From CBDCMJ01 sp965224325 (GTDB lineage: Bacteria > Chloroflexota > Dehalococcoidia > Lucifugimonadales > UBA3495), in assembly GCA_965224325.1 (NCBI GenBank), contig CBDCYT010000016.1:1-64000 (forward strand): DNA of 64,000 bases. Reading direction: 5' to 3'. The notes under the pieces are model-generated. The model made no database searches. It had not been told where the DNA came from and saw nothing but the letters and a program-made list of their open reading frames with translations. This document shows, piece by piece, positions 45,535 through 54,537 of this stretch; the stretch's first letter is position 1, and every line of letters starts with the position of its first letter. The translations under genes and the position numbers were made by a program.

Positions 45535-46740
45535 GGATACTCTGAACAAGGCCGTCATAGTCTGGATTGTCATAGCCGAGGCAACGATGGGGGTGAGAAC
45601 CGCCTCACGAGGCTTGTTGGGCCGGGCTTGGTCCCGCTGATCGCACCCTGCGGTGGCCGATGCGGGCTTGATACTGCCGGAAAGGCCGGTCCGGAGCTGT
45701 TGGCTCGCGCACTACGCCGCCAGATGGCGCTGGGCCGTCAGCAGGTTGCCCAGTCCCAGTAGCATCGCCAGCCGCTCCGTGTTCTTGACCAGTCCGCGGT
45801 AGCGAACCCTGGCGTATCCGAACTGCCGCTTCACCCTCAGGAAAGGGTGCTCCACCATTGCCCTCACCTGCGCTTTGAGCCTCTCCAGCACGGCCTCCTC
45901 ACTCCCAGGCTCCAAGCCCCTGCGTTTCCCGGGTCGCATCGCCACCTGCCAGTCCACCTCCCGCTCCCGGTTCTCCTCCCGCTTCCCAACCCCCTGATAC
46001 CCGGCATCGCCCCACACCACCGTCTCCCCGCCGTGCAGCAGATTGTGCGCCTCCGTAACGTCGTGCGCGTTGGCCGCCGTCGTGCTCATGCTGTGCACCA
46101 GCCCCGTTTCCGAGTCCACCCCGATGTGCACCTTCATCCCAAAATGCCACTGGTTCCCCTTCTTGGTCTGGTGCATCTCAGGGTCCCGCTCCCCAGACCG
46201 GTTCTTGGTCGACGACGGCGCCTCTATGATGCTGGCGTCCACGGTGGTCCTCTCCCGTAACCGCAGCCCCTGCGACTCCAGGTGGGCGTTGATCTCCTCG
46301 AACAGTACTTTGCCCAACTCGTTCCGCTCCAGGAGATGGCGGAAGTTGAGGATGGTGGTCTCGTCGGGCAGGGCGTCCGACATCCTGAGCCCAGCGAACC
46401 GCCGGACCGATTCGGCCTCGTAGAGCAGATCTTCCATGCCAGGATCGCTGAGGTTGTAGCAGAGTTGCACACAGTGTACCCGCAGCATCACCGCCAGAGG
46501 GTAGGGTCGGCGGCCCTTGCCTGCCTTGGGGTAGAAGGGCTGGATGCGTTCCTCCAGATGCTGCCAGGGAACCAGGAAGTCCATACGTTCCAGAAACAGT
46601 TCCCGACGAGTCTTGCGCTTCTTGCCCTGGAATTCCAGGTCCGCAAAGGTCGGTTGGTCCATCTCTGCTCTCACCCACGTCCGGATTCGGGTCTGCCAGC
46701 CTTACTATGCCATATCACCCAGAACTTGTTCAGAGTATCC
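45535..46740 (-). mobile_element. IS5-family insertion sequence
   Basis: 1206 bp with perfect 16-bp inverted ends GGATACTCTGAACAAG and a CTAG target duplication at 45531-45534 and 46741-46744. One transposase gene. Removing it and one CTAG restores the M16 frame as Q-I-A-L-V-V-N-A-G, the expected family text. Confidence 0.95.
45712..46662 (-). CDS. IS5-group transposase
   Basis: 316 residues from MDQPTFADLEF (46662; a start four codons earlier is possible). DDE residues are visible in TTVDASIIEAPSS, VWGDAGYQGVGK and VRAMVEHPFLRVKRQFG (the Glu helix). The N-terminal part GRRPYPLAVMLRVHCVQLCY is the DNA-binding region of the family. The frame is intact, so the element may still be active. Confidence 0.93.
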   Translation of the reverse strand: MDQPTFADLEFQGKKRKTRRELFLERMDFLVPWQHLEERIQPFYPKAGKGRRPYPLAVMLRVHCVQLCYNLSDPGMEDLLYEAESVRRFAGLRMSDALPDETTILNFRHLLERNELGKVLFEEINAHLESQGLRLRERTTVDASIIEAPSSTKNRSGERDPEMHQTKKGNQWHFGMKVHIGVDSETGLVHSMSTTAANAHDVTEAHNLLHGGETVVWGDAGYQGVGKREENREREVDWQVAMRPGKRRGLEPGSEEAVLERLKAQVRAMVEHPFLRVKRQFGYARVRYRGLVKNTERLAMLLGLGNLLTAQRHLAA

Positions 46741-47305
46741 CTAGCGCTATCTGGGCCCGGCCACGCGGCTCCTCATTGTGCCTGAGGTAGTAGCTTAGGC
46801 CGTTGGAGAGGGTGCCGCGAATAACAGAGGGATCAAAGGTCAGAGGAGCATCCGGCTCAGCAGTAGGCGTGGGTTCTGGGGTTGCAGTAGGCGTGGGCTC
46901 CGGACTTGGCGTAGGCGTAGGTTCTGGGGTTGCAGTAGGGGTGGGCTCCGGACTTGGCGTCGGCGTCGGCGCCGGGGTAGCAGTAGGCATGGGTTCTGGG
47001 GTAGTTGTAGGGGTGGGCTCCGGCGTAGGCGTCGGCGCCGGGGTAGCAGTAGGCATGGGTTCTGGGGTAGTTGTAGGGGTGGGCTCCGGAGTTGGCGTCG
47101 GCGTCGGGGTAGCAGTAGCCGTGGGTTCTGGGGTTGCGGCAGGCGTGGGGTCCGCACTCGCGGTGGGTGCGGCCTCTACTGGCACAGCGGTGACTGTGGG
47201 TTCCCTAATTGTAGTGAGCGTGGGTTGGCGACCGCACCCTATCAACGCCACTAACATCAGCGTAATACTGATAACGGTCAACGTTGACTTCAGACTCGCG
47301 CTCAT

Positions 47306-48031
47306 CAGTCTCCTCTCCGGTTGTTTATCCGAGTGTCCTTGAAGAGGTGCGTCAATAAGTGCCTTAACAACATCAGGTGGCGACCTTCCCAAGAATTGCT
47401 TCAGCGGCTGTTCGGTCTACATACTTTGAATCAGAGATAGACATCCTTCATCGACTCGGCGGTCTTCAGACGACTGAAGCGTCGCTAGTGGGAGCCTTTC
47501 ACGGAGAGGGGTACCGGGTACGGCCTGGGTTCCGATAGACCAAGCGACCTAGGACGCCTGCCGCGATTCGAGAGACTACCGTCCGAGCAGGCAGTAGACG
47601 GCCTGGCATTGGAGGGAGAGAGCCACGGCTTTGCGGTGTCCGACCGGGTGCGCCGCTGGCTAGATCGCATGGGTGGCAACAGCTGCCGCCCATGCCGTCC
47701 TGTTATGATGGTTCGGTAGAGGGCCTCGGTAGGTTTATAGAGCTCCCAACCGCATCTCGAGGACGGTTCTGCCTGCCGTCAAAATAGCCCCACTTTTTCC
47801 GGCCACCGTGTCCGGCCACCTCGTACTGTAGGCAGTACCGTGCTGATGCCACCTTCCCGGTGTCCTGCTCAGGGTCCTGATTGCACCGGACCCTGAGCAG
47901 GCCCGCTCCGGGAGTGTTCCGTCATCCCCTGACCCTGCTTAGCTCCCGATAAGAGGTTGCGCTTTGACAGGCTTGCCTAGAGACATGAGAGCTGGATCAT
48001 GTTCGGGCAAGGCGGCGGAGCTTTCGATCAA
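47306..48031. other. Intergenic, no gene recognised
   Basis: 726 bp between two minus-strand genes. It contains a strong hairpin at 47864-47901, a smaller palindrome GTACTGTAGGCAGTAC near 47824, and a promoter region for the M16 lipoprotein near 47310-47400. Short open frames are present but look like chance. Confidence 0.5.
47864..47901. repeat. 14-bp inverted repeat (hairpin)
   Basis: CCTGCTCAGGGTCC and GGACCCTGAGCAGG flank a 10-base loop. It lies 130 bp beyond the stop of the adenylation-reductase gene. There is no T-run on either strand, so it is not a standard intrinsic terminator. Confidence 0.75.
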
Positions 48032-51010
48032 TTACTTTTCCAAAAACATGGTCACGTAGTCCGCATCAACCGCCGGCATTGTCAGGCCAATTTCCGAAAG
48101 GGCCTTTGTGAACTGGCTGATGTCGTAGACGCTGGTATCGCCCAGGTACGGCTCTACTGAATCCAGGGAGCGAACCAAGACTTTCAGCTCCATGTCGTCT
48201 TCCCGGTCTGCCATTGATTCTAATGTTGACTTCCATTCCTTCAAGTCAACGCGGTCAGTTATGTATCCGCGGCTCTCCATACGGGCAAAGACCTGCTCGG
48301 CGGGGACGGGGTCCTGTTGGACCAAGTTGTAGACCGCGCCCAAGTGCTTAGGATCGTCGGAGATTTTTGTGATGGCGGCAACCACAAAATCGGCGGGGGT
48401 CATTTCGAAGAACCAGTCCGGCGCCTGGGGGGCGCACCCCAAGCGCGCGCAGGCTTTGATTATTAAAGAGAGGAAGTCGTTGGGATTGACTGTGCCCCTG
48501 CCGCTGTGGTGCCCGATGTTGCCAGGCCGGTAGATACAGACCGGCAGCCCCCGAGACGCGGCAGACCACACGAGCCGTTCTGCGACCCATTTGGCTTGGT
48601 TGTAACCCCCCTCCATTCTGTCGACGAATTCGTCTATCTGGTTGTTTTCCAGGTAGGGAGTGTTGTCTCCTCCCGGGAAGATGCCATTGGATGAAATGTA
48701 TTGCACGGGTTTTGTCTTGGCGCTGCAGGCGAACTTGAGTACCTCCAATGTGCCGCCGACGGTGTGGGGCTTGGCCGCGGAATAGGGGTATACGTAGTTG
48801 ACGGAGGCGGCGCAATGGAATATGAGGTCGATCTTTTCCGCCAGCTCCTGATACTGGTCGTTGTCCAGTCCCATCTGGGGAAGGGTGAGATCCCCCGGGA
48901 CGGGAATGATTCGGTCATCCGCGGATTGGCTGGCCAGTCCGTAAAATTTCAACGTCTCCAACACCCGGTTGGAGGGCTTTCCCTGCCCGGAGTTCCGGCC
49001 CCGCACCAGGCAGTAGAACCGCGTGTTCTCACCGGTGTTGCGCAGCAACTCGTCAAGCAGGAAGGCTCCGAGGAATCCGGTCGTTCCAGTGACCAGAACG
49101 GAAGACGCCTCGCTCAAGCGGGTTGTCCTCGCGTCGCCCCTTGGGGAAATCTCCGGGTCAAGGATGGAATCCTCAGCCAGCGAAGTTCTTGATGTCATGT
49201 TTGGTCCTCTATGTTCCAGGAATGCCGCTAGTTCTCCTATGGTCGGGTGTTCGTAAATCTCGGTGCCACTGAGTTCAATCCCAAAGACCTGCTCCATGCC
49301 CAGGGTGAGATCCAAGCCTGTCAGTGAGTGGCCGCCAAGATCAAAGAAGTTCCAGTCATCCTCCAAAGTGTCGCTATCAACATCCAGGGCCTCGGCCCAT
49401 AGGTGTCGCAAGGCATTGCGTCGCTCCGCCGCCGTGGCGTGCTCCGACAGCACCGTCCGCTCCCTGACGACCGGCCTTCCTTTCCGCAGCGAGGGCAGGG
49501 CCTTGCGTTCCAGCTTGCCGGTCTGCTGATTTATCGGAAGGGCCTCCAGTTCCATGAAATGGCTGGGCACCGAGTAAAGCGGGAGATACCGCTCCAGCAG
49601 AGCCCGCAATTCTCTGCTCGTGCCGCTCCTGGCGTCCACCTTCCAGGTTGCCTGCGGGCCCCGGACGACGTAGGCCACGAGTCGCTTGCTGGTTTCATCC
49701 AAGGATTCAGCGACCACCGCCGCATCCGAGACATCACAGTATTTGCGCAGGGTCTCCTCGATGGCGCCCAGGTAAACGCTGTAACCTCTGATCTTAACCA
49801 TTGAATCGGTCCGGCCGATGATGGTGGTCATGCTCCCGGTTCCAACCTCGGCCAGGTCACCCGTGGCGTAATACCGTTCACCGTTATAGGAGACGAAACT
49901 CTTGGAATCCAGGTCGGGCCTCCTCACGTATCCGCGGGCCAGGCCACGGCCGCCAATCAACAACTCGCCGACGCCGCTTGCCGCCAAGGCAGACTGGTCC
50001 TGCGGACGTACCCGGACCTTCACACCGTCCATGGGAAAACCCACCGGGCAGGTGTCCATCCCGTCCAAGCCCAGGTCAGTCAAGTCAATGGTGCTGACAT
50101 CGTGGGTTTCGCTTATGCTGTAGGTATTGAACACGCGGGCAGATGCCGGGAGAACGTCCAACGCCAGCTTGAGCAGGCTGACCGGCGCCACCTCGCCGTT
50201 CAGCCAGACGACTCGCAGGGTAGACAACTGGTCTCGCAGTAATTTACGTTCTGCGGAGTTCAGAATTCCCTGAAGCAGAGACGGGGTGAACAGGATCTCG
50301 GAAATCCGGTGCTCCGAGATAAACCTGGCCAGAGCGCGGGGGACGAACACAACATCATCGGGGATCACGTATACTGTTCCGCCTTTCAGCAGGGGGCGCA
50401 GGAATTCCCAAGGGAAGAAGATGTTGCAGGCAACCCTGTCTCCGGCACGGTAAGAACTGAATTTGTACCTGGCGAAGTAGGAGGAGGCAACGGCGCCGAC
50501 GCTTTGCATCACTCCCTTCGGGTCTCCCGTAGTGCCGGAAGTGTAGGGGAGGAAGGCCAAATCGCCGCTGGCAATGCTCGCCTCATGGTCTCCGGCATCG
50601 AAGCCCTGCCAATACTGGTCGCTGTCAACGGGCAATATGCGCGTTCCGGTGAATTGAGCCAACCTGGACAGGTGTTGCGCCTTGGTGATTATCACCTTCG
50701 GCTGCGACTCAGACACTATGGCCCGTAGCAATAGGTCAGGTGAGTCGAGGGCCATGGGCATAAAGGCCCCGCCGGCTTTCAGGGTTCCGATGGCCGCGAC
50801 CATGTACTGGGGGCAGGTCTCCATGAATATGCCCACCGAGTCATCGGTACCGACACCGCAGCTTCGAAGATAGGCTCCCAGGGCGTCTGTCGCCTGGTCC
50901 AATTCGGCATAAGATGTTTGCCGGTCTGGGAACACTATCGCCAGGCTGTCCGGGGTCCTGGCCGCTTGAGTCTTAAAGAGCTGATGTAGACTTCTTTCTG
51001 CTGAAACCAT
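48032..51010 (-). CDS. Adenylation - carrier - thioester reductase protein (NRPS-like / carboxylic-acid-reductase-like)
   Basis: 992 residues. The adenylation domain (1 to about 510) has PYTSGTTGDPKGV, NTYSISETHDV, YYATGDLAEVG, IGRTDSMVKIRGYSV and the catalytic Lys motif NQQTGKLERKAL. The carrier domain (about 525-610) has the phosphopantetheine site FFDLGGHSLTG. The reductase domain (about 640-992) has the NAD(P)-binding VLVTGTTGFLGAFLLDEL and the active-site YNQAKWVAERL. It should activate a carboxylic or amino acid, hold it as a thioester and release it as an aldehyde or alcohol. No condensation domain is present. A methyltransferase gene is divergent. Confidence 0.92.
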   Translation of the reverse strand: MVSAERSLHQLFKTQAARTPDSLAIVFPDRQTSYAELDQATDALGAYLRSCGVGTDDSVGIFMETCPQYMVAAIGTLKAGGAFMPMALDSPDLLLRAIVSESQPKVIITKAQHLSRLAQFTGTRILPVDSDQYWQGFDAGDHEASIASGDLAFLPYTSGTTGDPKGVMQSVGAVASSYFARYKFSSYRAGDRVACNIFFPWEFLRPLLKGGTVYVIPDDVVFVPRALARFISEHRISEILFTPSLLQGILNSAERKLLRDQLSTLRVVWLNGEVAPVSLLKLALDVLPASARVFNTYSISETHDVSTIDLTDLGLDGMDTCPVGFPMDGVKVRVRPQDQSALAASGVGELLIGGRGLARGYVRRPDLDSKSFVSYNGERYYATGDLAEVGTGSMTTIIGRTDSMVKIRGYSVYLGAIEETLRKYCDVSDAAVVAESLDETSKRLVAYVVRGPQATWKVDARSGTSRELRALLERYLPLYSVPSHFMELEALPINQQTGKLERKALPSLRKGRPVVRERTVLSEHATAAERRNALRHLWAEALDVDSDTLEDDWNFFDLGGHSLTGLDLTLGMEQVFGIELSGTEIYEHPTIGELAAFLEHRGPNMTSRTSLAEDSILDPEISPRGDARTTRLSEASSVLVTGTTGFLGAFLLDELLRNTGENTRFYCLVRGRNSGQGKPSNRVLETLKFYGLASQSADDRIIPVPGDLTLPQMGLDNDQYQELAEKIDLIFHCAASVNYVYPYSAAKPHTVGGTLEVLKFACSAKTKPVQYISSNGIFPGGDNTPYLENNQIDEFVDRMEGGYNQAKWVAERLVWSAASRGLPVCIYRPGNIGHHSGRGTVNPNDFLSLIIKACARLGCAPQAPDWFFEMTPADFVVAAITKISDDPKHLGAVYNLVQQDPVPAEQVFARMESRGYITDRVDLKEWKSTLESMADREDDMELKVLVRSLDSVEPYLGDTSVYDISQFTKALSEIGLTMPAVDADYVTMFLEK

Positions 51011-51087
51011 TGCACCATCTCAGGCAAGCCGAATTGTGATCAAATCAAAACAGGTATACATACAGAGACCGTGAAGGATAAGGCTCG

Positions 51088-51116
51088 ATTGTACGAAAAC
51101 TGTGACGTTAAGTAAA
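51088..51116 (-). promoter_or_regulatory. Candidate promoter for the adenylation-reductase gene
   Basis: On the minus strand TTTACT (51116-51111) and TACAAT (51093-51088) are spaced by 17 bases, about 75 bp before the ATG. The intergenic region is AT-rich compared with the genes and must also serve the divergent methyltransferase. Confidence 0.35.
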
Positions 51117-51179
51117 CTGTATATCTAGAGCATAGCCTTATTACGATTTCACGCATCCCAGGGCCGCAGAGGTGACCGT

Positions 51180-51869
51180 ATGCAGTTCGACTCGCTTGAT
51201 TTCTACAGGGAACACGCCCAGAGATATTCCCAGCTGTCTCACGAGTACACGCATTCGGTCTACACGAATTCGTCTCACCCCGCACTGAACGGCGACATGG
51301 ACCTGCTGAATCGAGTTGCTGAATTGGCGGTGGGGAAACGCGGGCTGGACGCAGGGTGCGGGGCCGGGGCCCGGGATGTCTACCTGCTGCACACCTGGGG
51401 ATTTGACGCCTACGGGATTGACGCAGTGGAGGAGAACATCAGCCTGGGCCAAGAGCTGCACCCGGAAATCGCGGACAAGCTCAGCGTCGTTGATATGGGG
51501 GAGCCCCTGGCCTTTGAGACGGGTTTCTTTGACCTCGTCCTGTGCAATGCGGTGATACAACACCTGACGCCCAAGACCACCGAAACCACGACGATCCCGG
51601 ACCTGGCCAGAATCCTTGCCCCCGGTGGAGTGTTGCAACTGATGTTCAAGACCGGCTCGGGAGTGGCGACCGTCAGCGACCGGGCGTATGGGACAGGTGG
51701 CATGGACAGGTCATTTCAGCTATATGACGAGCACCGCTTGCTCGAGATACTGGAGGGTTGCGGCTGTTCTCCGGTGGAGGCCGGGGAACGGGAGGACCTT
51801 GGGGGGATGGTTTATTTCAGCGACCCAAAGCCGATGCGCTATTGCGTTCTTTGGGTGAGGAAGGATTAG
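51180..51869 (+). CDS. SAM-dependent methyltransferase, class I
   Basis: 229 residues. Motif I GLDAGCGAGARDVYLL, an acidic end of strand two in YGIDAVEEN, then FFDLVLCNAVIQHL and LARILAPGGVLQLMF are the class I Rossmann pattern. It resembles O- or C-methyltransferases of small molecules. It is divergent from the adenylation-reductase gene across 169 bp, so the two probably act on one product. Substrate unknown. Confidence 0.82.
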   Translation: MQFDSLDFYREHAQRYSQLSHEYTHSVYTNSSHPALNGDMDLLNRVAELAVGKRGLDAGCGAGARDVYLLHTWGFDAYGIDAVEENISLGQELHPEIADKLSVVDMGEPLAFETGFFDLVLCNAVIQHLTPKTTETTTIPDLARILAPGGVLQLMFKTGSGVATVSDRAYGTGGMDRSFQLYDEHRLLEILEGCGCSPVEAGEREDLGGMVYFSDPKPMRYCVLWVRKD

Positions 51870-52154
51870 GCGGCTGCGGTTCACGAAAGCAGTGGCTGAA
51901 CATCCAGCATCGCCGCTGCTTCCAGGATACCGCTGATGGGCAACCCGGCAATCCCCTTTAGCTCGCACTTGAGCCCCGCGTAGGCACTGGCAAAACGGGC
52001 CATACTTTCCAGGGATCAACCTGCCCGGAGCGCGCACACGCTTGCCGCCGGAACAGGGACCGCTGGGGGGTTGCCTCTTAATCTTGGCAACCCCCAGCGA
52101 CTGATAGCGAGGGCTTGGGAGTCTCTCAGTAAGAACCCAGGTTCGCCGAGGCGT

Positions 52155-53066
52155 TCAGGCGCCCGGTATTGCCAGGCCGGGAATCTTTAGCTGGATGCGG
52201 TAGAGAGCGTCGATGGTGGTGATGAAAAAGGTCCGCAAGTCATCTCCACCCCAAGCGCAATTGGTCGTTTGCTCCGCCCCGGTCAGGATAGTCCCCAAGT
52301 GTTTGCCCGACGGGTCGAATATCCACACTCCTCCGGGCCCGGTGCAATAGACGTTACCCTCAACGTCTACTTTCATCCCATCGGGGATGCCGGACCGGTC
52401 CACCCTTAACTCGTAGAAGACACGGTCGTTAGTCAGCATGCCATCGGGCTGTACGTCGAAGGCCCTTATGTTCCCGACGCTCCGAAACATATCGTCTTGG
52501 TTGGTGGAAACACCCATGGAATCGTCGATGTAAAGGACGCTCTCGTCCGGAGAAAAGCACAAACCGTTGGGCAAGACACAGTCTCGCACCAACAGATCAA
52601 TGGTGCTAAGGTCCGCAGACACTCGGTAAACCCCGCTAAAATCCATGTCCAATTCTGGGTCGGACACCCCGGGGTCGCTGAAGTAGATGCTGCCGTCAGA
52701 CTTCACCACCACGTCGTTGGGATGATTCAGTTTGACGCCCTCATAGCTGTCGGCCACCACAGTGATGCTTCCGTCCGCCTCCCGGCGCGTCATGCGTCGA
52801 GCGCCGCCTTCGCAGATTACCAGCCTGCCCTGTGCGTCCCAGGTAAGCCCATTGGCCTGGTTGGTATTCTCACCGTCGACGGTTATGCCTTCCCCTTCCT
52901 TCCACTTCAGCCTTAGGTTATCTCGAATGTTGCTGAAGAGAAGATATCCTCCGCCGGCGTGCCACAGCGGGCCTTCGGCGATGCTGTAGCCCTTCCCGAG
53001 TTCTTCGATCTCCTGGTCTTGTGAAACAATACGGTCCAGCTCTGGCGCGACTTGCTCAATAGCCAT
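52155..53066 (-). CDS. SMP-30/gluconolactonase family protein
   Basis: 303 residues of a six-bladed beta-propeller. The metal-binding positions are in YSIAEGPLWHAGGG (Glu), HPNDVVVKSDGSIYFSDP (Asn and Asp) and LPNGLCFSPDESVLYIDDS (Asn, Asp). Members hydrolyse sugar lactones or related esters with a divalent metal. No secretion signal. It stands alone between repeat-rich spacers. Confidence 0.88.
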   Translation of the reverse strand: MAIEQVAPELDRIVSQDQEIEELGKGYSIAEGPLWHAGGGYLLFSNIRDNLRLKWKEGEGITVDGENTNQANGLTWDAQGRLVICEGGARRMTRREADGSITVVADSYEGVKLNHPNDVVVKSDGSIYFSDPGVSDPELDMDFSGVYRVSADLSTIDLLVRDCVLPNGLCFSPDESVLYIDDSMGVSTNQDDMFRSVGNIRAFDVQPDGMLTNDRVFYELRVDRSGIPDGMKVDVEGNVYCTGPGGVWIFDPSGKHLGTILTGAEQTTNCAWGGDDLRTFFITTIDALYRIQLKIPGLAIPGA

Positions 53067-53771
53067 AATGACCTCTTCGTTAAGCGACGTTTCCCATTTT
53101 TAATGCCCAGCGCCGGAACCAATGGCGAGTTCATTATGGCCGAGATTCTAGCAGCACGTCTCTGTATCGTCAAACCCATGCGGGACCGTGTAGCTGTTCA
53201 GACTTCGTGAGTCCAATTCGCCGAAAGCCGCCGAAAGCCGATTCACAACCACCGGTCTGAACGTCAGCAGCTTGGATTGCCCCCCGTTTTTTGGGTGTCA
53301 GACACTCGGACCTCTTCAACCCTAAACGGTTACCTTATGTGGCGTACAATGGCGGGCTAGAATAGGGCAAGCTAGCCAGGGGGCGTCCAGCGCTATATGG
53401 GCGTGTCTCAGAAGTCTCCACTCACCATTTTGGGCGGACGCAACCTGACGGGTTACTCCTGACGGGTTACTATTATTAACCGCCTAAACCAGCAATTAAC
53501 CGTCTGACGCAGTATTGAATGAGGCTCAATAACCCGGCATTCTCACGCTTCCTTCATTGCCATAAAATGGCGGGTTTTATAGCCATACGCGGCCCAAAGT
53601 GCCATCCGCAATTCCCGCGAAACTTGTCCCCGACCCCGATCGGGGAGCCGGAATCCAGACCCGTCATTCCCTCGAAGCTAGTCCCCGACCCAGATCGGGG
53701 AGCGGGAATCCAGAAAGGTAGAATGCTGGAGGACTCACCTTTATGAGACAGCCTCGATATGGGTCGGGATT
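53067..53771. other. Intergenic rich in REP-like repeats
   Basis: 705 bp without a recognisable gene. It has short tandem repeats (CTGACGGGTTACT twice at about 53447-53471) and two 50-bp REP-like copies at 53608-53713. The promoter of the TlpA-like gene is likely in the last 60 bases. Confidence 0.6.
53608..53713 (+). repeat. Two copies of a 51-54 bp REP-like element
   Basis: Each copy has an ATTCC start, a core GTCCCCGACCC then GATCGGGGA that folds back on itself, and a GGAATCCAG end. A third copy, in inverse orientation, is at 62530-62581. Confidence 0.85.
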
Positions 53772-54431
53772 ATGGCCCGGCGAAAATTGAAACCGCATTT
53801 CTTAGGCAGGTTGGCAATCTTGCCAGCTTGCATCGCGCTGGCCGCGACGCTGGCGGGATGCACGCGTCCGTCCACAACGGTTGCCCTGCCTACCGCGGCG
53901 CCTCCGGTTGCCGTTGCGCCGACGCTGGTCCCGCCGCCCACCGCTACCGCTGTCGCCCCCACACCCACCCCGCCGCCGCTGGTCGGCTCGATGGCCCCGG
54001 ACTTTGCCTTCCAGTTGTTCCAGGGCGAGGACATCCTGGGAGGTCGGGAGTTGCGGCTGTCTGACCTGCGGGGCCAGCCTCTGGCGCTAAACTTCTGGGC
54101 GCGGTTCTGCACGCCCTGCTGGTCCGAGATGCCGGAATTGCAGGGCTTCTACGAGGAATACGGGGAGCAGGTGAGGTTGTTGGGCGTCGACGTCGGCCAG
54201 TTCACCGGCCTGGGTTCCCCCAAAGACGCCGGGAAACTGCTGGATGCCTTGGGCGTCACCTACCCCGCCGGCCACACCAACGACGCTCAGGTAGTCCCCA
54301 ACTACCGAATCCGGGCAATGCCCACCACAGTCTTCATCACCGCCGACGGCCGCGTCTTCCAGACCTGGACCGGTTCGATCAGCCGCGAAATGGTAACGGC
54401 AATCGTGCGGGAAATGTTGGAACGAGAATAG
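53772..54431 (+). CDS. TlpA-like thioredoxin-fold lipoprotein
   Basis: 219 residues. Lipoprotein signal LPACIALAATLAGC, a Pro/Thr/Ala-rich spacer of about 40 residues, then a redoxin domain starting VGSMAPDFAF. The active site is RFCTPCWSEM, a C-x-x-C in which the usual Trp before the first Cys is Phe. The cis-Pro loop is IRAMPTTVF. It would reduce or exchange disulfides outside the membrane, for instance in cytochrome maturation. An MFS gene follows. Confidence 0.88.
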   Translation: MARRKLKPHFLGRLAILPACIALAATLAGCTRPSTTVALPTAAPPVAVAPTLVPPPTATAVAPTPTPPPLVGSMAPDFAFQLFQGEDILGGRELRLSDLRGQPLALNFWARFCTPCWSEMPELQGFYEEYGEQVRLLGVDVGQFTGLGSPKDAGKLLDALGVTYPAGHTNDAQVVPNYRIRAMPTTVFITADGRVFQTWTGSISREMVTAIVREMLERE

Positions 54432-54537
54432 GAAAATCGCCACCGCAACTCCACAGACAAGTGTCCGGCACGTAAACAAAGCGCTATTTCTCATCGCTGC
54501 CTCGTTTGCCTTCTGTAGCACCCAAAACGCGTCTCTT

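Larger units (their letters stand above)
42887..47305 (-). pseudogene. M16-family metallopeptidase lipoprotein, broken by IS5 and a frameshift
   Basis: The gene starts at ATG 47305 with a lipoprotein signal (VISITLMLVALIGCG). A Pro/Thr/Glu-rich linker of roughly 120 residues follows, then the peptidase start IRGTLSNGLSYYLRHNEEPR. After RAQIAL the frame runs into an IS5 element. Beyond it the text resumes with VVNAGSVLEEDD and the zinc site HLVEHMGFNGT, with a downstream Glu in ERDVVLEEWR. A lost base near 45145 shifts the frame. From there the protein continues to 42887 with the inactive-half and C-terminal domains. Without the IS and shift it would be a secreted, lipid-anchored two-domain M16 peptidase of about 1030 residues. 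Confidence 0.9.

Noticed and set aside
46803..47342. Plus-strand Gly-Val repeat protein
   Set aside because: It is the antisense of the Pro-Thr repeat linker of the M16 lipoprotein; no start signal or independent motif.
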